This document shows, piece after piece, positions 22,097-32,795 of a DNA stretch of 64,000 nucleotides (the first letter of the stretch is position 1; each line of letters starts with the position of its first letter). Made by a program: the position numbers and the translations under genes. The stretch covers positions 558,001 through 622,000 of the forward strand of contig NZ_JACYFK010000003.1 in assembly GCF_014855515.1 (NCBI RefSeq), written 5' to 3'. Source of the DNA: Euzebyella marina. GTDB taxonomy: Bacteria > Bacteroidota > Bacteroidia > Flavobacteriales > Flavobacteriaceae. The notes below the pieces were generated by a model that was not told the DNA's origin, ran no database searches, and saw only the letters and a program-made list of their open reading frames with translations.

Positions 22097-23404
22097 ATGA
22101 AAACGGAAAAGCAAAAACCAGTTGACGCCTCAACAATTTCTAGAAGAAAGTTTTTACGAAATTCTGCACTAGCGGCCGGCTTAGTGACCATAGTACCTAG
22201 ACATGTGCTGGGTAAAGGGTACGTTTCACCAAATGATAAGATAAATTTAGGCTACATCGGTCTAGGAAAACAGGGAAGTATTCTTTCCAACCGTTTTACG
22301 GGCGAAACTCAGGCTCAAGTGGTTGCTGGCAGTGACGTGTGGTCATCGAAAATGGAACGTTTTAAGTCGATAGTTGAGGGTTATTATGCAGAAAAGCGCG
22401 GGGTATCAAATTACAATGGTGTAGCTACTTATTTACATTATAACGAGATGCTCGAAGACAAAAATATTGATGGTATAGTTGTAGCGACCCCTGACCACTG
22501 GCATGCGATTCAATCTATTGATGCCATGAATGCCGGTAAAGATGTGTACTGCGAAAAACCGATGACCAATACCATCGTTGAAGGAAGAATTATGGTAGAT
22601 GCGGCTAAAAAGAATAAAACGGTTCTTCAGGTTGGCAGCATGCAAAGGTCTTGGGAAAAGTTTAAAAAAGCTCAAATGATTGTTAGCTCCGGCCAATTGG
22701 GCAATATAAAAAAGGTTTTGGTTAATGTGGGCGATCCTGCACGAGCTTACGATTTACCTACCGAGCCTACCCCAAATGGTATTGATTGGAATTTATGGTG
22801 CGGCCCCGCACCATTATTGACCTATCATCATACGATTGCACCCGAGGTGGTAGACAAGTATCCGGATTGGCGTGATTTTAAGGAGACCGGCGGGGGTATT
22901 CTTTCCGATTGGGGTGCCCATATGTTCGATATTGCCCAATGGTGTTTGGGGATGGATAGAACCGGTCCTGTGAAATATATTCCTCCAAAAGACCCTAATG
23001 CAGTTAGAGGTTTAAAAATGTACTATGAAAATGGAATAGAAATGGTACATGAAGATTTTGGTAGGGGATGGGCCGTACGTTTTATTGGCTCGGAAGGGAC
23101 GATGGATGTAAGTAGGGGGTTCTTAGAAACTACACCAACTAACATTTTAATGCCGAATGGAGGTAATCCCGCCGAACAATTTGAAGATAGAGGCAACCAT
23201 TATGAAGACTGGCTTGCTGCTATAAGAAACAGGGGAACCACGATTTGTGATGTAGAAACCGGCCATCGTTCGGCGAGCGTTTGTAATGTTGCCAATATTG
23301 CATACGAATTAGGCAGAACCATCGAATGGGATCCCGTAAAGGAAAAGTTTAAGGGAGATAGAGAAGCCAACAAACTTAGAAAAAGAAAGAACAGGAAGTA
23401 TTAA
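22097..23404 (+). CDS. Tat-exported Gfo/Idh/MocA-family oxidoreductase
   Basis: A 435-residue NAD(P)-dependent sugar oxidoreductase with a twin-arginine signal (ISRRKFLRNSALAAG). The Rossmann part begins INLGYIGLGKQGS near residue 50 and includes VVATPDHWHA and the conserved EKP of VYCEKPMTN. The C-terminal substrate domain includes GGGILSDWGAHMFDIAQW. Tat-exported members typically bind the cofactor tightly and act on sugars or glycosides in the periplasm. It ends the operon beginning at 17359 and is followed by a strong bidirectional hairpin. Confidence 0.9.
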   Translation: MKTEKQKPVDASTISRRKFLRNSALAAGLVTIVPRHVLGKGYVSPNDKINLGYIGLGKQGSILSNRFTGETQAQVVAGSDVWSSKMERFKSIVEGYYAEKRGVSNYNGVATYLHYNEMLEDKNIDGIVVATPDHWHAIQSIDAMNAGKDVYCEKPMTNTIVEGRIMVDAAKKNKTVLQVGSMQRSWEKFKKAQMIVSSGQLGNIKKVLVNVGDPARAYDLPTEPTPNGIDWNLWCGPAPLLTYHHTIAPEVVDKYPDWRDFKETGGGILSDWGAHMFDIAQWCLGMDRTGPVKYIPPKDPNAVRGLKMYYENGIEMVHEDFGRGWAVRFIGSEGTMDVSRGFLETTPTNILMPNGGNPAEQFEDRGNHYEDWLAAIRNRGTTICDVETGHRSASVCNVANIAYELGRTIEWDPVKEKFKGDREANKLRKRKNRKY

Positions 23405-23422
23405 GATATATTGACTACTACT

Positions 23423-23466
23423 AAAAATGGCGCCATTGGTTAATGGCGCCATTTTTATTTTTTTTG
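23423..23466. terminator. Bidirectional rho-independent terminator
   Basis: Inverted repeat AAAAATGGCGCCATT (23423-23437) and AATGGCGCCATTTTT (23442-23456) with a 4-base loop, followed by a T-rich run. The A-run on the left makes it usable from both strands, which fits its place between the convergent genes ending at 23404 and 23481. Confidence 0.85.
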
Positions 23467-23480
23467 AATAGCCCTTAGTT

Positions 23481-24563
23481 CTAAGTGGTGTACCATTCAT
23501 ACATTTTGCTGATACCTTCTTCCAATTCAATATTATGCTTCCAACCAAGATCGTGCAGCTTGCTTACATCGGTAAGCTTTTTCATAGTACCATCCGGTTT
23601 ATCGGCATTGAATTTCAAGACACCTTCAAAATCGACCAATTGCTTGATGGTTTCCGCAAGTTCTCGAATAGAGACATCTTTACCCGTGCCAATATTGATA
23701 TGGGTATTTCTAATCTCTTTTTGGCCCTTTTCATAGGTATCTTCAAAGTTCCTGTTCTCCATAATGAAAACACAAGCCTCGGCCATATCTTCTGACCATA
23801 GAAACTCACGCATTGGTTTGCCGCTACCCCAAATTTCAACAGAAACGTTCCCATCAGATTTGGTAACTCCGTATTTAGAAAGAATTTGAAGAATTTCATT
23901 TTCTTCGGCAGTTTCACCAACTGATTCAATAGGTCTGTTCTTCAAGTCGGCCCGAATGGATGTCCAATCATTGCGTTCCAATGCTTTTCCTAAATGCATT
24001 TTTCTAATGAGGGCCGGTAATACGTGCGATTTTTCTAAATTAAAGTTATCGTTAGGCCCGTACAGATTGGTAGGCATCACAGAAATGTAATTGGTACCAT
24101 ACTGTAAATTGTAACTCTCGCAAAGTTTAATGCCGGCAATTTTCGCAATAGCGTAAGGCTCATTAGTATACTCCAAAACATCTGTTAGAAGGTAATCTTC
24201 TTTCATCGGCTGAGGGCACTCTTTTGGATAAATACAGGTACTGCCTAAGAAGAGCAACTTTTTAACCCCATTGAGATAACTGTGGTGAACCACGTTGTTC
24301 TGAATCATGAGATTGGCATAAATGAAATCACCACGATAGGTATTGTTGGCAACGATACCGCCAACCTTGGCCGCAGCCAAAAAAACATAGTCCGGTTTTT
24401 CTTTCGCAAAGAATTCACCAACGGCATTACCATCGACCAAATCCAATTCAGCGTGTGTTCTAAAAACGAAATTGGTATAGCCTTTGGCTTTGAGTTGTTT
24501 TAAAATGGCACTGCCCACCAAACCTCTATGCCCAGCTATGTAAATCTTGGAATTTTTATCCAT
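23481..24563 (-). CDS. fcl: GDP-L-fucose synthase
   Basis: A 360-residue short-chain epimerase/reductase that turns GDP-4-keto-6-deoxymannose into GDP-L-fucose. It shows the nucleotide-binding [10 protein letters not shown] near residues 10-19, FLGSTCIYP with the catalytic Ser, and the [10 protein letters not shown] motif with Tyr-xxx-Lys. Extra residues near 220-250 ([13 protein letters not shown]) are a small insertion. Its start lies one base after the stop of the GDP-mannose dehydratase gene, so the two are co-translated. This is a cytoplasmic biosynthetic pair supplying fucose to surface glycans. Confidence 0.95.
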   Translation of the reverse strand: MDKNSKIYIAGHRGLVGSAILKQLKAKGYTNFVFRTHAELDLVDGNAVGEFFAKEKPDYVFLAAAKVGGIVANNTYRGDFIYANLMIQNNVVHHSYLNGVKKLLFLGSTCIYPKECPQPMKEDYLLTDVLEYTNEPYAIAKIAGIKLCESYNLQYGTNYISVMPTNLYGPNDNFNLEKSHVLPALIRKMHLGKALERNDWTSIRADLKNRPIESVGETAEENEILQILSKYGVTKSDGNVSVEIWGSGKPMREFLWSEDMAEACVFIMENRNFEDTYEKGQKEIRNTHINIGTGKDVSIRELAETIKQLVDFEGVLKFNADKPDGTMKKLTDVSKLHDLGWKHNIELEEGISKMYEWYTT

Positions 24564-24564
24564 T

Positions 24565-25677
24565 TTATTCGAAATAGTTCATGATACGGTATCCACCATC
24601 TTTTAGATAAGTGTCTTTCTGCATCAATTTCAAATCGCTCTGCATCATATCTTTTACCAAATCTTGAAGTTGGTATTTTGGTACCCATCCCAATTTATTA
24701 TTGGCCTTACTCGGGTCACCAATCAACAAATCGACTTCGGTCGGTCTAAAATATCTAGGGTCGACAGCTACGACTTCTGTTCCTTTTTCCAATTGGTATT
24801 TTGGGTCGTTACAAGAAACAACGTAACCTTTTTCGTTTACACCTTCACCTTTGAACTCGAGTTCGATACCGGCTTCGCCAAAACTCATTCTAACAAAATC
24901 TCTTACTGTAGTAGTCTTTCCAGTGGCAATTACCCAATCTTCAGGTTCGTCTGCCTGAAGAATCATCCACATCATACGAACATAATCTTTGGCATGCCCC
25001 CAATCTCGTTTGGCATCAAGGTTTCCTAAATACACTTTATCTTGAAGACCCAATGCTATTTTTGAAGCTGCACGGGTGATCTTTCTGGTCACGAAAGTCT
25101 CCCCTCTAATGGGCGATTCGTGGTTGAACAGAATACCATTACAAGCGAACATTCCGTAAGCCTCACGATAGTTCACCGTAATCCAATAGGCATACATTTT
25201 AGCTACCGCATATGGACTACGAGGATAGAATGGAGTTGTTTCAGACTGAGGTACTTCTTGAACCTTACCGTACAACTCTGAAGTGGAAGCCTGATAGATT
25301 CTTGTTTTTTTCTCTAAGCCTAGAAGGCGAACTGCATCTAATATTCTAAGGGTGCCGATACCATCTGCGTTCGCAGTATACTCAGGTGTTTCAAAAGAAA
25401 CTGCAACATGACTCATAGCGGCCAGATTGTAAATCTCATCGGGTTGAATTTCTTGAATAAGGCGAATAAGATTGGTGCTATCGGTCATATCGCCATAGTG
25501 CAAATGCAAATTTCGGTTCTCTACATGGGGGTCTTGATAGAGGTGGTCAATTCTATCGGTATTGAACAAAGATGACCTTCTTTTAAGGCCATGCACTTGA
25601 TAATTCTTTTTAAGTAAAAATTCAGCCAAGTATGCTCCGTCTTGACCTGTAATTCCTGTAATCAAACACTTTTTCAT
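24565..25677 (-). CDS. gmd: GDP-mannose 4,6-dehydratase
   Basis: A 370-residue extended short-chain dehydratase making GDP-4-keto-6-deoxymannose. Key features: [17 protein letters not shown] at the N-terminus, GLKRRSS, the [10 protein letters not shown] segment with the catalytic Thr/Ser-Glu, and [12 protein letters not shown] with Tyr-xxx-Lys. [19 protein letters not shown] is a hallmark of the family. First gene of a two-gene operon with fcl, in reverse orientation to its catabolic neighbours. The 238 bp upstream (25678-25915) are AT-rich and hold no ORF that I can support. Confidence 0.96.
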   Translation of the reverse strand: MKKCLITGITGQDGAYLAEFLLKKNYQVHGLKRRSSLFNTDRIDHLYQDPHVENRNLHLHYGDMTDSTNLIRLIQEIQPDEIYNLAAMSHVAVSFETPEYTANADGIGTLRILDAVRLLGLEKKTRIYQASTSELYGKVQEVPQSETTPFYPRSPYAVAKMYAYWITVNYREAYGMFACNGILFNHESPIRGETFVTRKITRAASKIALGLQDKVYLGNLDAKRDWGHAKDYVRMMWMILQADEPEDWVIATGKTTTVRDFVRMSFGEAGIELEFKGEGVNEKGYVVSCNDPKYQLEKGTEVVAVDPRYFRPTEVDLLIGDPSKANNKLGWVPKYQLQDLVKDMMQSDLKLMQKDTYLKDGGYRIMNYFE

Positions 25678-25915
25678 TTGCTAAAAAGTTTGTCGGTTCC
25701 AATAATATTTGCACAAATATGGATAATAAAAGTAGTATCATCATACCGTTTTCAACAAAATTTAGATTATTTAATGATTACCAAATAAGTCAGTCTAAAT
25801 TTTGATTATATGATGGCGCAAGTTCTATAGATAATGCAAATTAATAATGTTCAAGTTTATAAAGTTGGCCTTTTAAATCATTTGATTTTTCAGATGATGG
25901 AAGCAAAGTCTTGAG

Positions 25916-27277
25916 CTAAGAATGAGGATGTTGCCAACCCTCGCGATAGCTTCTTTTTAGAAGCTTAGTAGCTTCAGGGTCGTTCAAAATAAGTTGTTGT
26001 TCTTGACTGTACGAAAGAGGGCGTTGCAAAGCCAGAGCCATATTGGCCAAGATACAACTCGCGGTAGAAATATGTCCTTCCTGTATGTTCGCGACCGGCT
26101 TTGAACCTGTTTCAATTGCAGCTAGAAAGTCTAGCATATGGCCTCGGGTGGCGGGTGCTGCATGAAGTTCTATATCTTTTTCCGTTACGTCTTCGGGGTA
26201 TTTTTCACGTTCGTAAATAACATCTTTATGAATTTTCTTTCCATCTCCAACCGGAACAAAGTCATATTGCATGACGCTTCCCGATAGCGTACCCTTTTCC
26301 CCAAAAATTTTGAAGGCCCAAGGGTATTCAGGGTCGGGAGCAGTACCCCATGTTCGATGTTTCCATATACACTCCATTTCCTCAAATTCAAATACGGCAT
26401 TTTGGGTATCGGTTATGTTTGCTTTGGCATCTTTTTGAACGTAAATGCCTCCCGTTGAACTAATTCTTTTGGGCCAACCTAAATCCAACATCCACCGCAC
26501 GGTGTCGAGCATATGAACACACATGTCGCCCACTATACCATTTCCATATTCCATAAAGGCTCTCCATCTTCTATGGGGCAGGCCATCGAATTCTCGCATG
26601 GGTGCAGGACCTGTCCACATATCATAATCAAAAAAATCAGGTATAGGTGCTTGCGGCCTGTTTTGTGTATCACGCATATGATAATAACAGCAGATCTCTA
26701 CATGTGAAACCTTTCCTAAAAGGCCGGCATCAACAATGTTCTTTTTGGCCTCGATGAGGTGAGGTGTGCTTTTACGTTGCGTGCCTACCTGTACTACTTT
26801 ACCATACTTTTTGCTTGCGGCGATCAATGCTTCTCCTTCGAGTACATCAACACTAATTGGTTTTTGCAAGTAGACGTGTGCACCTGATTTCATCACCTCA
26901 ATACCCTGTAGCGCATGCCAGTGATCGGGCGTACCGACCAGAACAACATCTAAATCACCTTCAGCCAACATTTTTTTATAGTCGGAATACGTCTTCGGTT
27001 TCTTGCCCGACTTCTGACGTTTGCTTACCAAATCGGCCGCTGCCGCTAGCATTTGGCTATCGACATCGCAAAGCGATATTACTTCTACGTTCGTTACTTG
27101 AATGAGCCTAAAAAGATCACTTTTACCGTACCAACCTGTTCCGATAAGCCCAACTCTTAAAGGCTTTTCCCGGTAAATTAGATCAAGGCCATATGCACCA
27201 AATGAAGAAAGAGCCATGGCGGCAGTAGTGCCTTTTAAAAAGTTGCGACGATTAATGTAAAAATTTTTGCCTTGCAT
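25916..27277 (-). CDS. Tat-exported Gfo/Idh/MocA-family oxidoreductase
   Basis: A 453-residue member with a Tat signal (INRRNFLKGTTAAMALSS). Rossmann motif LRVGLIGTGWYGKSDL near residues 40-55; GTPDHWHALQ and the conserved Lys-Pro of VYLQKPISVD. The substrate domain contains EYGNGIVGDMCVHMLDTVRW and a C-terminal GWQHPHS. Related to but clearly distinct from the copy at 22097. It is transcribed divergently from the esterase at 27397 across 119 bp. Probable substrate is a sugar or glycoside; unknown. Confidence 0.9.
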   Translation of the reverse strand: MQGKNFYINRRNFLKGTTAAMALSSFGAYGLDLIYREKPLRVGLIGTGWYGKSDLFRLIQVTNVEVISLCDVDSQMLAAAADLVSKRQKSGKKPKTYSDYKKMLAEGDLDVVLVGTPDHWHALQGIEVMKSGAHVYLQKPISVDVLEGEALIAASKKYGKVVQVGTQRKSTPHLIEAKKNIVDAGLLGKVSHVEICCYYHMRDTQNRPQAPIPDFFDYDMWTGPAPMREFDGLPHRRWRAFMEYGNGIVGDMCVHMLDTVRWMLDLGWPKRISSTGGIYVQKDAKANITDTQNAVFEFEEMECIWKHRTWGTAPDPEYPWAFKIFGEKGTLSGSVMQYDFVPVGDGKKIHKDVIYEREKYPEDVTEKDIELHAAPATRGHMLDFLAAIETGSKPVANIQEGHISTASCILANMALALQRPLSYSQEQQLILNDPEATKLLKRSYREGWQHPHS

Positions 27278-27396
27278 TTTAATGATTTTTGGTTGATGAT
27301 CTAAAGATATTTAAATCTATATAAAATAAGGGCCAAATATTTGTTGAGTATATAATTTGATATATTTAAGACTTCAAACTTAACGCTATTCAAAAA

Positions 27397-28782
27397 ATGA
27401 AAATTCAGCACTTCTTTTTAACTCTTTTGTTTTTCTCAAGTCAGGTTATTTTGGCCCAAGTGGCACTTCCCCATATTTTTTCGGACCATATGGTCTTACA
27501 AAGAAATGACGAGGTGAAGATTTGGGGTTGGGCAGGCACAGGTGAAGAACTAGTACTTACTACCAGTTGGGATAGTAAGGAATATAATGTAAAAACACCT
27601 ATTACCGCTCAATGGGAGGTTGTTGTAAATACTCCTGAGGCGGGTGGGCCATACCAGGTAAATGTGAAGGGTAGAGATAGCGAAGTAGTACTAAAAGATA
27701 TTCTCATAGGTGAGGTTTGGGTTTGTTCAGGACAGTCGAACATGGAGTGGAGTGCAACCACGGCCGCAGGAATAGATAATGCACAGGAGGAAATAGATCA
27801 AGCCAACTACCCCAAAATAAGACTTTTTACCGTACCCAGAAGAACCTCTGAATTTCCGCAAGATGATTTGCCCGGTAATTGGGAGGTATGTTCTCCCGAA
27901 ACAATGAAGTCTTTTAGTGCGGTGGGTTATTTTTTCGCACGCCGTCTTCAAAAAGAACTGAATATTCCGATTGGGCTAATTGACAATGCCTGGGGAGGTA
28001 CCCCTGCCGAGGTATGGGCGACTAAATCTGTCTTTGATGAAAATGAAGACCTTAATGCCGATGCGCAATCTCTGCAGGAAACACCGTGGAGCCCAGTCAC
28101 GCCATCTTTTCTTTATAACGGAATGGTGCATGCCATAACACCTTTTAAAATTGCCGGAACCATTTGGTATCAGGGTGAGTCAAATGTTAATCGTCATAGT
28201 CGTTATACCAAGTTATTCTCTGAGATGGTAGCCTCTTGGCGAAATGCTTGGGGGTATGAGTTTCCATTTTATTTTGTTCAGATTGCACCTTATAAGTATG
28301 ATGTGCCTGAAGTAGGCGCTTATTTAAGGGATGCACAAAGAAGAGCAGAGCAGAATATTCCTAACTCGGGAATGGTGGTAGTAAGCGATATTGCCACGGT
28401 AAACGATATTCATCCGCCCAATAAGCAAGATGTAGGTTTACGATTGGGGAATTTGGCATTAAAACAGACCTATGGTAGTTATGATGGCGAAGTTCGTGGG
28501 CCACTTTATAAGTCCCATGAAATTAAGGGTAAAACTGTAGAATTGACCTTTGATCACTCCGAAGGGTTGATGGCGAAGGACAAAAAACCAACGCATTTTG
28601 AAATAGCATCGGCAGATGGTACTTGGCATGAAGCAAAAGCCAAAATAAAAGATGGTAAAATATTGTTGTCTTCAAAAGAGGTAAAAGAGCCCACAAAGGT
28701 AAGGTTTGGGTGGGGTAATATTGCCGAACCTAATTTGTTTAACGAAGCTGGCTTGCCAGCATCGGCATTTATTACGGAATAA
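27397..28782 (+). CDS. Sialate O-acetylesterase-like SGNH esterase
   Basis: A 461-residue secreted esterase (signal peptide about 20 residues, ending VILAQ). N-terminal beta domain with [21 protein letters not shown] blocks: [14 protein letters not shown] at about 106-119 with the catalytic Ser, the GGTPAEVW stretch, and [10 protein letters not shown] near 250; the Asp-His pair is in the DIHPPNKQD region near 330. The family removes O-acetyl groups from sialic acids and other glycans; among sulfatases and glycosidases, deacetylation of an algal glycan is the more likely role. Confidence 0.88.
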   Translation: MKIQHFFLTLLFFSSQVILAQVALPHIFSDHMVLQRNDEVKIWGWAGTGEELVLTTSWDSKEYNVKTPITAQWEVVVNTPEAGGPYQVNVKGRDSEVVLKDILIGEVWVCSGQSNMEWSATTAAGIDNAQEEIDQANYPKIRLFTVPRRTSEFPQDDLPGNWEVCSPETMKSFSAVGYFFARRLQKELNIPIGLIDNAWGGTPAEVWATKSVFDENEDLNADAQSLQETPWSPVTPSFLYNGMVHAITPFKIAGTIWYQGESNVNRHSRYTKLFSEMVASWRNAWGYEFPFYFVQIAPYKYDVPEVGAYLRDAQRRAEQNIPNSGMVVVSDIATVNDIHPPNKQDVGLRLGNLALKQTYGSYDGEVRGPLYKSHEIKGKTVELTFDHSEGLMAKDKKPTHFEIASADGTWHEAKAKIKDGKILLSSKEVKEPTKVRFGWGNIAEPNLFNEAGLPASAFITE

Positions 28783-28841
28783 ATTCCTTTTGGTTTTCTA
28801 TCATACTAATTATCGTATTTTCGAGCGATAGAAATTTCGCT

Positions 28842-30953
28842 ATGAAAGTTTTTAGGTTTTTCTTCCCTCAAGTGATTCTGTTCGCTTTTCTAATTCTTGC
28901 CTCTTGTAAGGAGGAAAAGAATGACGTTCCAGTTCAGGAAGAACATAAGTATACCAATGAATTGGCCAATGAAACCAGTCCGTATCTCCTTCAGCATGCA
29001 CATAACCCGGTCAATTGGCGCCCTTGGGGCCAAGAACCGTTAAACGATGCCAAGAAAGAAAATAAACTCGTATTGGTAAGTATCGGTTATTCTTCATGCC
29101 ATTGGTGCCATGTGATGGAAGAAGAAACATTTGAAGATGAAGAAGTGGCAAAGGTCATGAACGAGAACTTCGTCAGTATAAAGGTTGATAGGGAAGAGCG
29201 TCCGGATGTCGATCAAATATACATGACCGCTCTTCAACTGATTTCCGGCAATGGAGGTTGGCCCTTGAATGTAATTACACTACCCAACGGAAAACCTTTG
29301 TATGGTGGCACTTACCATACCAAAGAACAGTGGACCCAAGTCTTGACCAAAATCAATGACCTTTACAAAAATGACCCCAAAAAGGCGGAGGAATATGCCG
29401 ATATGGTAGCCGCCGGTATTGCAGAGGCGAATACCATTGTTCCCACAAATAAGAAAAGTGAAATTTCTAAAACAGTTCTCGTTGAAAATGTTGAGAAGTG
29501 GAAGAAGTTCTGGGATTTGGAAAAAGGGGGAGACCAAGGCACACAAAAATTCATGATTCCTGTCAACTTGATGTTTTTGTTGGATTATGCAATCTTAGAA
29601 AATGATGTGAATACTCGATCCCATGTAAAGACTACGTTGGATAAAATGCTTCTTGGTGGGGTCTATGATCACGTCGCCGGTGGTTTTTTTAGGTATAGTA
29701 CAGATGCTGATTGGAAAATACCTCATTTTGAAAAAATGCTTTACGATAATGCACAGGCTTTGAGCCTTTATTCAAAAGCTTATACGGTTTTTGGGGATGT
29801 CGAATACCAAAAGCTGGTTTCCGAAATGTTCGAATTTCTTCAAAGAGAAATGAAGGGTAACTCTGAGGGATATTATGCAGCATTAGATGCTGATACTGAA
29901 GGTGAGGAAGGAAAGTTTTATGTATGGGAGCAAAACGAGTTGAAAAAAGCGCTGGGTAGTGATTTTGATCTCTTTGCAAAATACTATTCCGTTAATGAAA
30001 AGGAAGCTTGGGAAGAAAATAAATATGTTTTACGTAGAAATTCAGATGATGTCGATTTCTTAGAATCTGAGAAGATGGATGAATCCAAATTATCCACTTT
30101 AAAACAAGAATGGAAGAATAAACTTTTAAATGCCCGAAACACTAGACCAAGGCCGGGTATCGACGATAAGGTAATAACCTCATGGAACGCTCTTTTGATC
30201 AATGGTCTAGTAGATGCTTACAAAGCCTTTGGGCAACAGAAGTTTTTGACGGAAGCAGAAAAGATATTTCAATTTCTCGAAAATAATTCTTTCAAAAATG
30301 GGAGGTTGGTGCATACCTATAAAGAAGGAAGCTCTCAAAATCAAGGCTTCTTAGAAGACTATAGTTATTTGGCGAATGCGGCCCTGCAATTATATTCGGT
30401 AACTTTTGATGAGAAATACCACGATTTTGCCGACCGGCTTACGAAAGAAGCCTACGATAGATTTTTTGATGACACAACAGGTATGTTTTTTTACAATGAA
30501 AGTGATGAATTGATTGCAAAAATCGTGAAAACAGATGATGGTGTACTTCCATCGCCCAATGCGGTAATGGCTAAGAACTTATTTCTTCTTGGGCATATTG
30601 ATTACAATAAAGAATATCTTGAAAGTTCGAAGCAAATGCTCGCTTCAATGCAACCTTTGGTCGCAGAAAGTCCGGCTAGCTATTCGAAATGGAACGCACT
30701 TTCCCTTAACAATGTTTATCCTTATTTTGAAATTGCCGTGGTGGGTAAAGATGTTAAACCTGTCATAAACGGTTTGAACCAAAAATACCTTCCGAATACC
30801 TTAATTGTGGGCAGTGATTCAAAAAGTGAACTGCCCTTGTTCGAAGATAGGTTTATCGATGGCGAGACGTATATTTATGTGTGTCAGAATACTACGTGCA
30901 AACTTCCGGTTAAAACGGTAAATGAGGCCTTGAACCAAATGGCTAATTTTTGA
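28842..30953 (+). CDS. Thioredoxin-domain lipoprotein of the YyaL/SSP411 (DUF255) family
   Basis: A 703-residue protein with a lipoprotein signal (LILASCKEE, Cys about residue 22). Residues about 40-200 are the DUF255 thioredoxin-like domain: [20 protein letters not shown] and the [10 protein letters not shown] motif with two cysteines, then [22 protein letters not shown]. The remainder is an (alpha/alpha)6 toroid ([36 protein letters not shown]), as in cellobiose-epimerase-like folds. The family is widespread but without a settled function. The upstream sequence near 28820 has a TATTTTCG box that resembles a -7 element. Confidence 0.88.
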   Translation: MKVFRFFFPQVILFAFLILASCKEEKNDVPVQEEHKYTNELANETSPYLLQHAHNPVNWRPWGQEPLNDAKKENKLVLVSIGYSSCHWCHVMEEETFEDEEVAKVMNENFVSIKVDREERPDVDQIYMTALQLISGNGGWPLNVITLPNGKPLYGGTYHTKEQWTQVLTKINDLYKNDPKKAEEYADMVAAGIAEANTIVPTNKKSEISKTVLVENVEKWKKFWDLEKGGDQGTQKFMIPVNLMFLLDYAILENDVNTRSHVKTTLDKMLLGGVYDHVAGGFFRYSTDADWKIPHFEKMLYDNAQALSLYSKAYTVFGDVEYQKLVSEMFEFLQREMKGNSEGYYAALDADTEGEEGKFYVWEQNELKKALGSDFDLFAKYYSVNEKEAWEENKYVLRRNSDDVDFLESEKMDESKLSTLKQEWKNKLLNARNTRPRPGIDDKVITSWNALLINGLVDAYKAFGQQKFLTEAEKIFQFLENNSFKNGRLVHTYKEGSSQNQGFLEDYSYLANAALQLYSVTFDEKYHDFADRLTKEAYDRFFDDTTGMFFYNESDELIAKIVKTDDGVLPSPNAVMAKNLFLLGHIDYNKEYLESSKQMLASMQPLVAESPASYSKWNALSLNNVYPYFEIAVVGKDVKPVINGLNQKYLPNTLIVGSDSKSELPLFEDRFIDGETYIYVCQNTTCKLPVKTVNEALNQMANF

Positions 30954-31074
30954 TTGGTATTATTTTGTTTCATGTTGATACAGATTGTGCCAATCCACTA
31001 CATCGATTGATTAAATCAACAGAGTTTTCATTTTTAATTTTTAAATTGTGCGCTCATAAAAACTAAAACTAACT

Positions 31075-32793
31075 ATGCAGATAAAGGAATCTCCTGAAGT
31101 GTATGATGTTATCATTGTCGGTTCCGGCGCCGGCGGTGGAATGGCTACCAAACAGCTAGCTGATGCCGGATTTAATGTAGCGGTAGTAGAAGCCGGTCCT
31201 TTCTTTGACCCAGCTGACCCTAAAACCATGACCCAGTTAAAGTGGCCTTATGATTCTCCAAGAAGGGGAGCAGGTACTACTCGTGCTTTTGGTGAATGGG
31301 ATCAATCGTGGGGCGATTGGCATGTAGATGGCGAACCCTACACAACCGAAGAAGGTACCACTTTTAAATGGTGGCGTGCAAGAATGCTCGGTGGCCGTAC
31401 CAACCACTGGGGGCGTATTTCGCTAAGATTCGGACCTAAAGACTTTAAGGGCAAAACCCGAGACGGATATGGTGAAGATTGGCCTATCGGTTATGATGAT
31501 GTTAAACCTTATTATGATAAGGTAGATAAATTGATCGGTGTATTTGGCACCAATGAAGGTCGTGAGAATGATCCAGACGGATTTTTCCTCCCCCCTCCAA
31601 AACCGAGATTACATGAGCTTTTCTATATAAAAGGAGCCAAAAAATCAGGAATTCCTGTTATTCCAGGTCGACTTTCAATGTTGACCAAAAGAATTAATAA
31701 TGATCGTGGTGTATGTTTTTACTGTGGTCAGTGCGGAAGGTCTTGCCAGGTTTATGCCGATTTCTCGGCAGGCAGTTGTTTGATCTTTCCGGCACAAAAA
31801 AGTGGCGGTAAAGTTCGTCTTTACGTGAACTCAATGGTTCGCGAGATAACTACCAATGAAGAAGGTAAGGCAACAGGTGTTTCTTACATCAGCAAAGATG
31901 ATAGAAAAGAATATAAGTTGAAGGCAAAAGTGGTCATTCTGGCCGCATCAGCCTGTTCATCTGCCCGTATCCTTCTTAACTCAAAAAGTAAGCAGCACCC
32001 TAACGGTTTAGGTAATAGTAGTGATTTGGTTGGTAAATACCTACATGACTCTACCGGTAGTAGTGGCGCGGCATTCGTTCCTGATCTAATGAACCGTGAT
32101 GTTACCTATAACGAAGACGGTGTTGGTGGTATGCACGTGTATTCACCTTGGTGGGGCGATCATAGCAAATTAGACTTCCCCCGTGGTTACCACATTGAAG
32201 TATGGGGCGGTATGAGCCAGCCTAATTATGGTTTTGGTTTTGATCAAGATAATTTCAATAAATTATTAGGTCTGCCTACCGGTGGCTATGGCGATAAGCT
32301 TCGTGATGAGGTTAAAAAATACTACGGTGCCGTTATCGGTTTCGGTGGTAGAGGCGAAGGTTTGGCCAGAAAGGAAAACTATTGTGAAATCGACCCGACA
32401 ACGGTTGATGACTATGGTATTCCCGTATTAAAGTTTAATTATAAGTGGTCGGATATCGAAGTACGTCAGGCAAAACATATGCAAGACACTTTTGAAGAGA
32501 TTACCCATAATATGGGCGGTATCTATTTGAATAAACCTGGTAAGGATAGAGATTACGGTCTTCACGCTCCTGGAGAGATCATTCACGAGGTAGGTACTAC
32601 CAGAATGGGTGATGACCCCAAAACTTCGGTTACTAATAAGTTCAATCAGTTGCACGATGTCGATAACGTATTTATCGTTGATGCGGGACCATTTGTATCG
32701 CAGGCAGATAAAAACTGTACATGGACAATCTTGGCCTTGTCTTGGAGGGCTTCTGACTATATCATCGAACAGTTGAAACAACAAAATATCTAA
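31075..32793 (+). CDS. GMC-family FAD-dependent sugar dehydrogenase
   Basis: A 572-residue flavoprotein with the dinucleotide-binding VIIVGSGAGGGMATKQL at about residues 12-28 and VVEAGP at 37-42. A cysteine-rich segment CFYCGQCGRSCQVY is near residue 217. The C-terminal half holds HEVGTTRMGDDP and VDAGPFVSQADKNCTWTILA, where the GMC catalytic residues lie. The gene is 2 bp before a gluconate-dehydrogenase-subunit-3-like gene, the usual partner of membrane-linked GMC dehydrogenases, including glucoside 3-dehydrogenases. Oxidation of a sugar or glycoside, with electrons going to the respiratory chain, is the likely job. Confidence 0.92.
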   Translation: MQIKESPEVYDVIIVGSGAGGGMATKQLADAGFNVAVVEAGPFFDPADPKTMTQLKWPYDSPRRGAGTTRAFGEWDQSWGDWHVDGEPYTTEEGTTFKWWRARMLGGRTNHWGRISLRFGPKDFKGKTRDGYGEDWPIGYDDVKPYYDKVDKLIGVFGTNEGRENDPDGFFLPPPKPRLHELFYIKGAKKSGIPVIPGRLSMLTKRINNDRGVCFYCGQCGRSCQVYADFSAGSCLIFPAQKSGGKVRLYVNSMVREITTNEEGKATGVSYISKDDRKEYKLKAKVVILAASACSSARILLNSKSKQHPNGLGNSSDLVGKYLHDSTGSSGAAFVPDLMNRDVTYNEDGVGGMHVYSPWWGDHSKLDFPRGYHIEVWGGMSQPNYGFGFDQDNFNKLLGLPTGGYGDKLRDEVKKYYGAVIGFGGRGEGLARKENYCEIDPTTVDDYGIPVLKFNYKWSDIEVRQAKHMQDTFEEITHNMGGIYLNKPGKDRDYGLHAPGEIIHEVGTTRMGDDPKTSVTNKFNQLHDVDNVFIVDAGPFVSQADKNCTWTILALSWRASDYIIEQLKQQNI

Positions 32794-32795
32794 TC

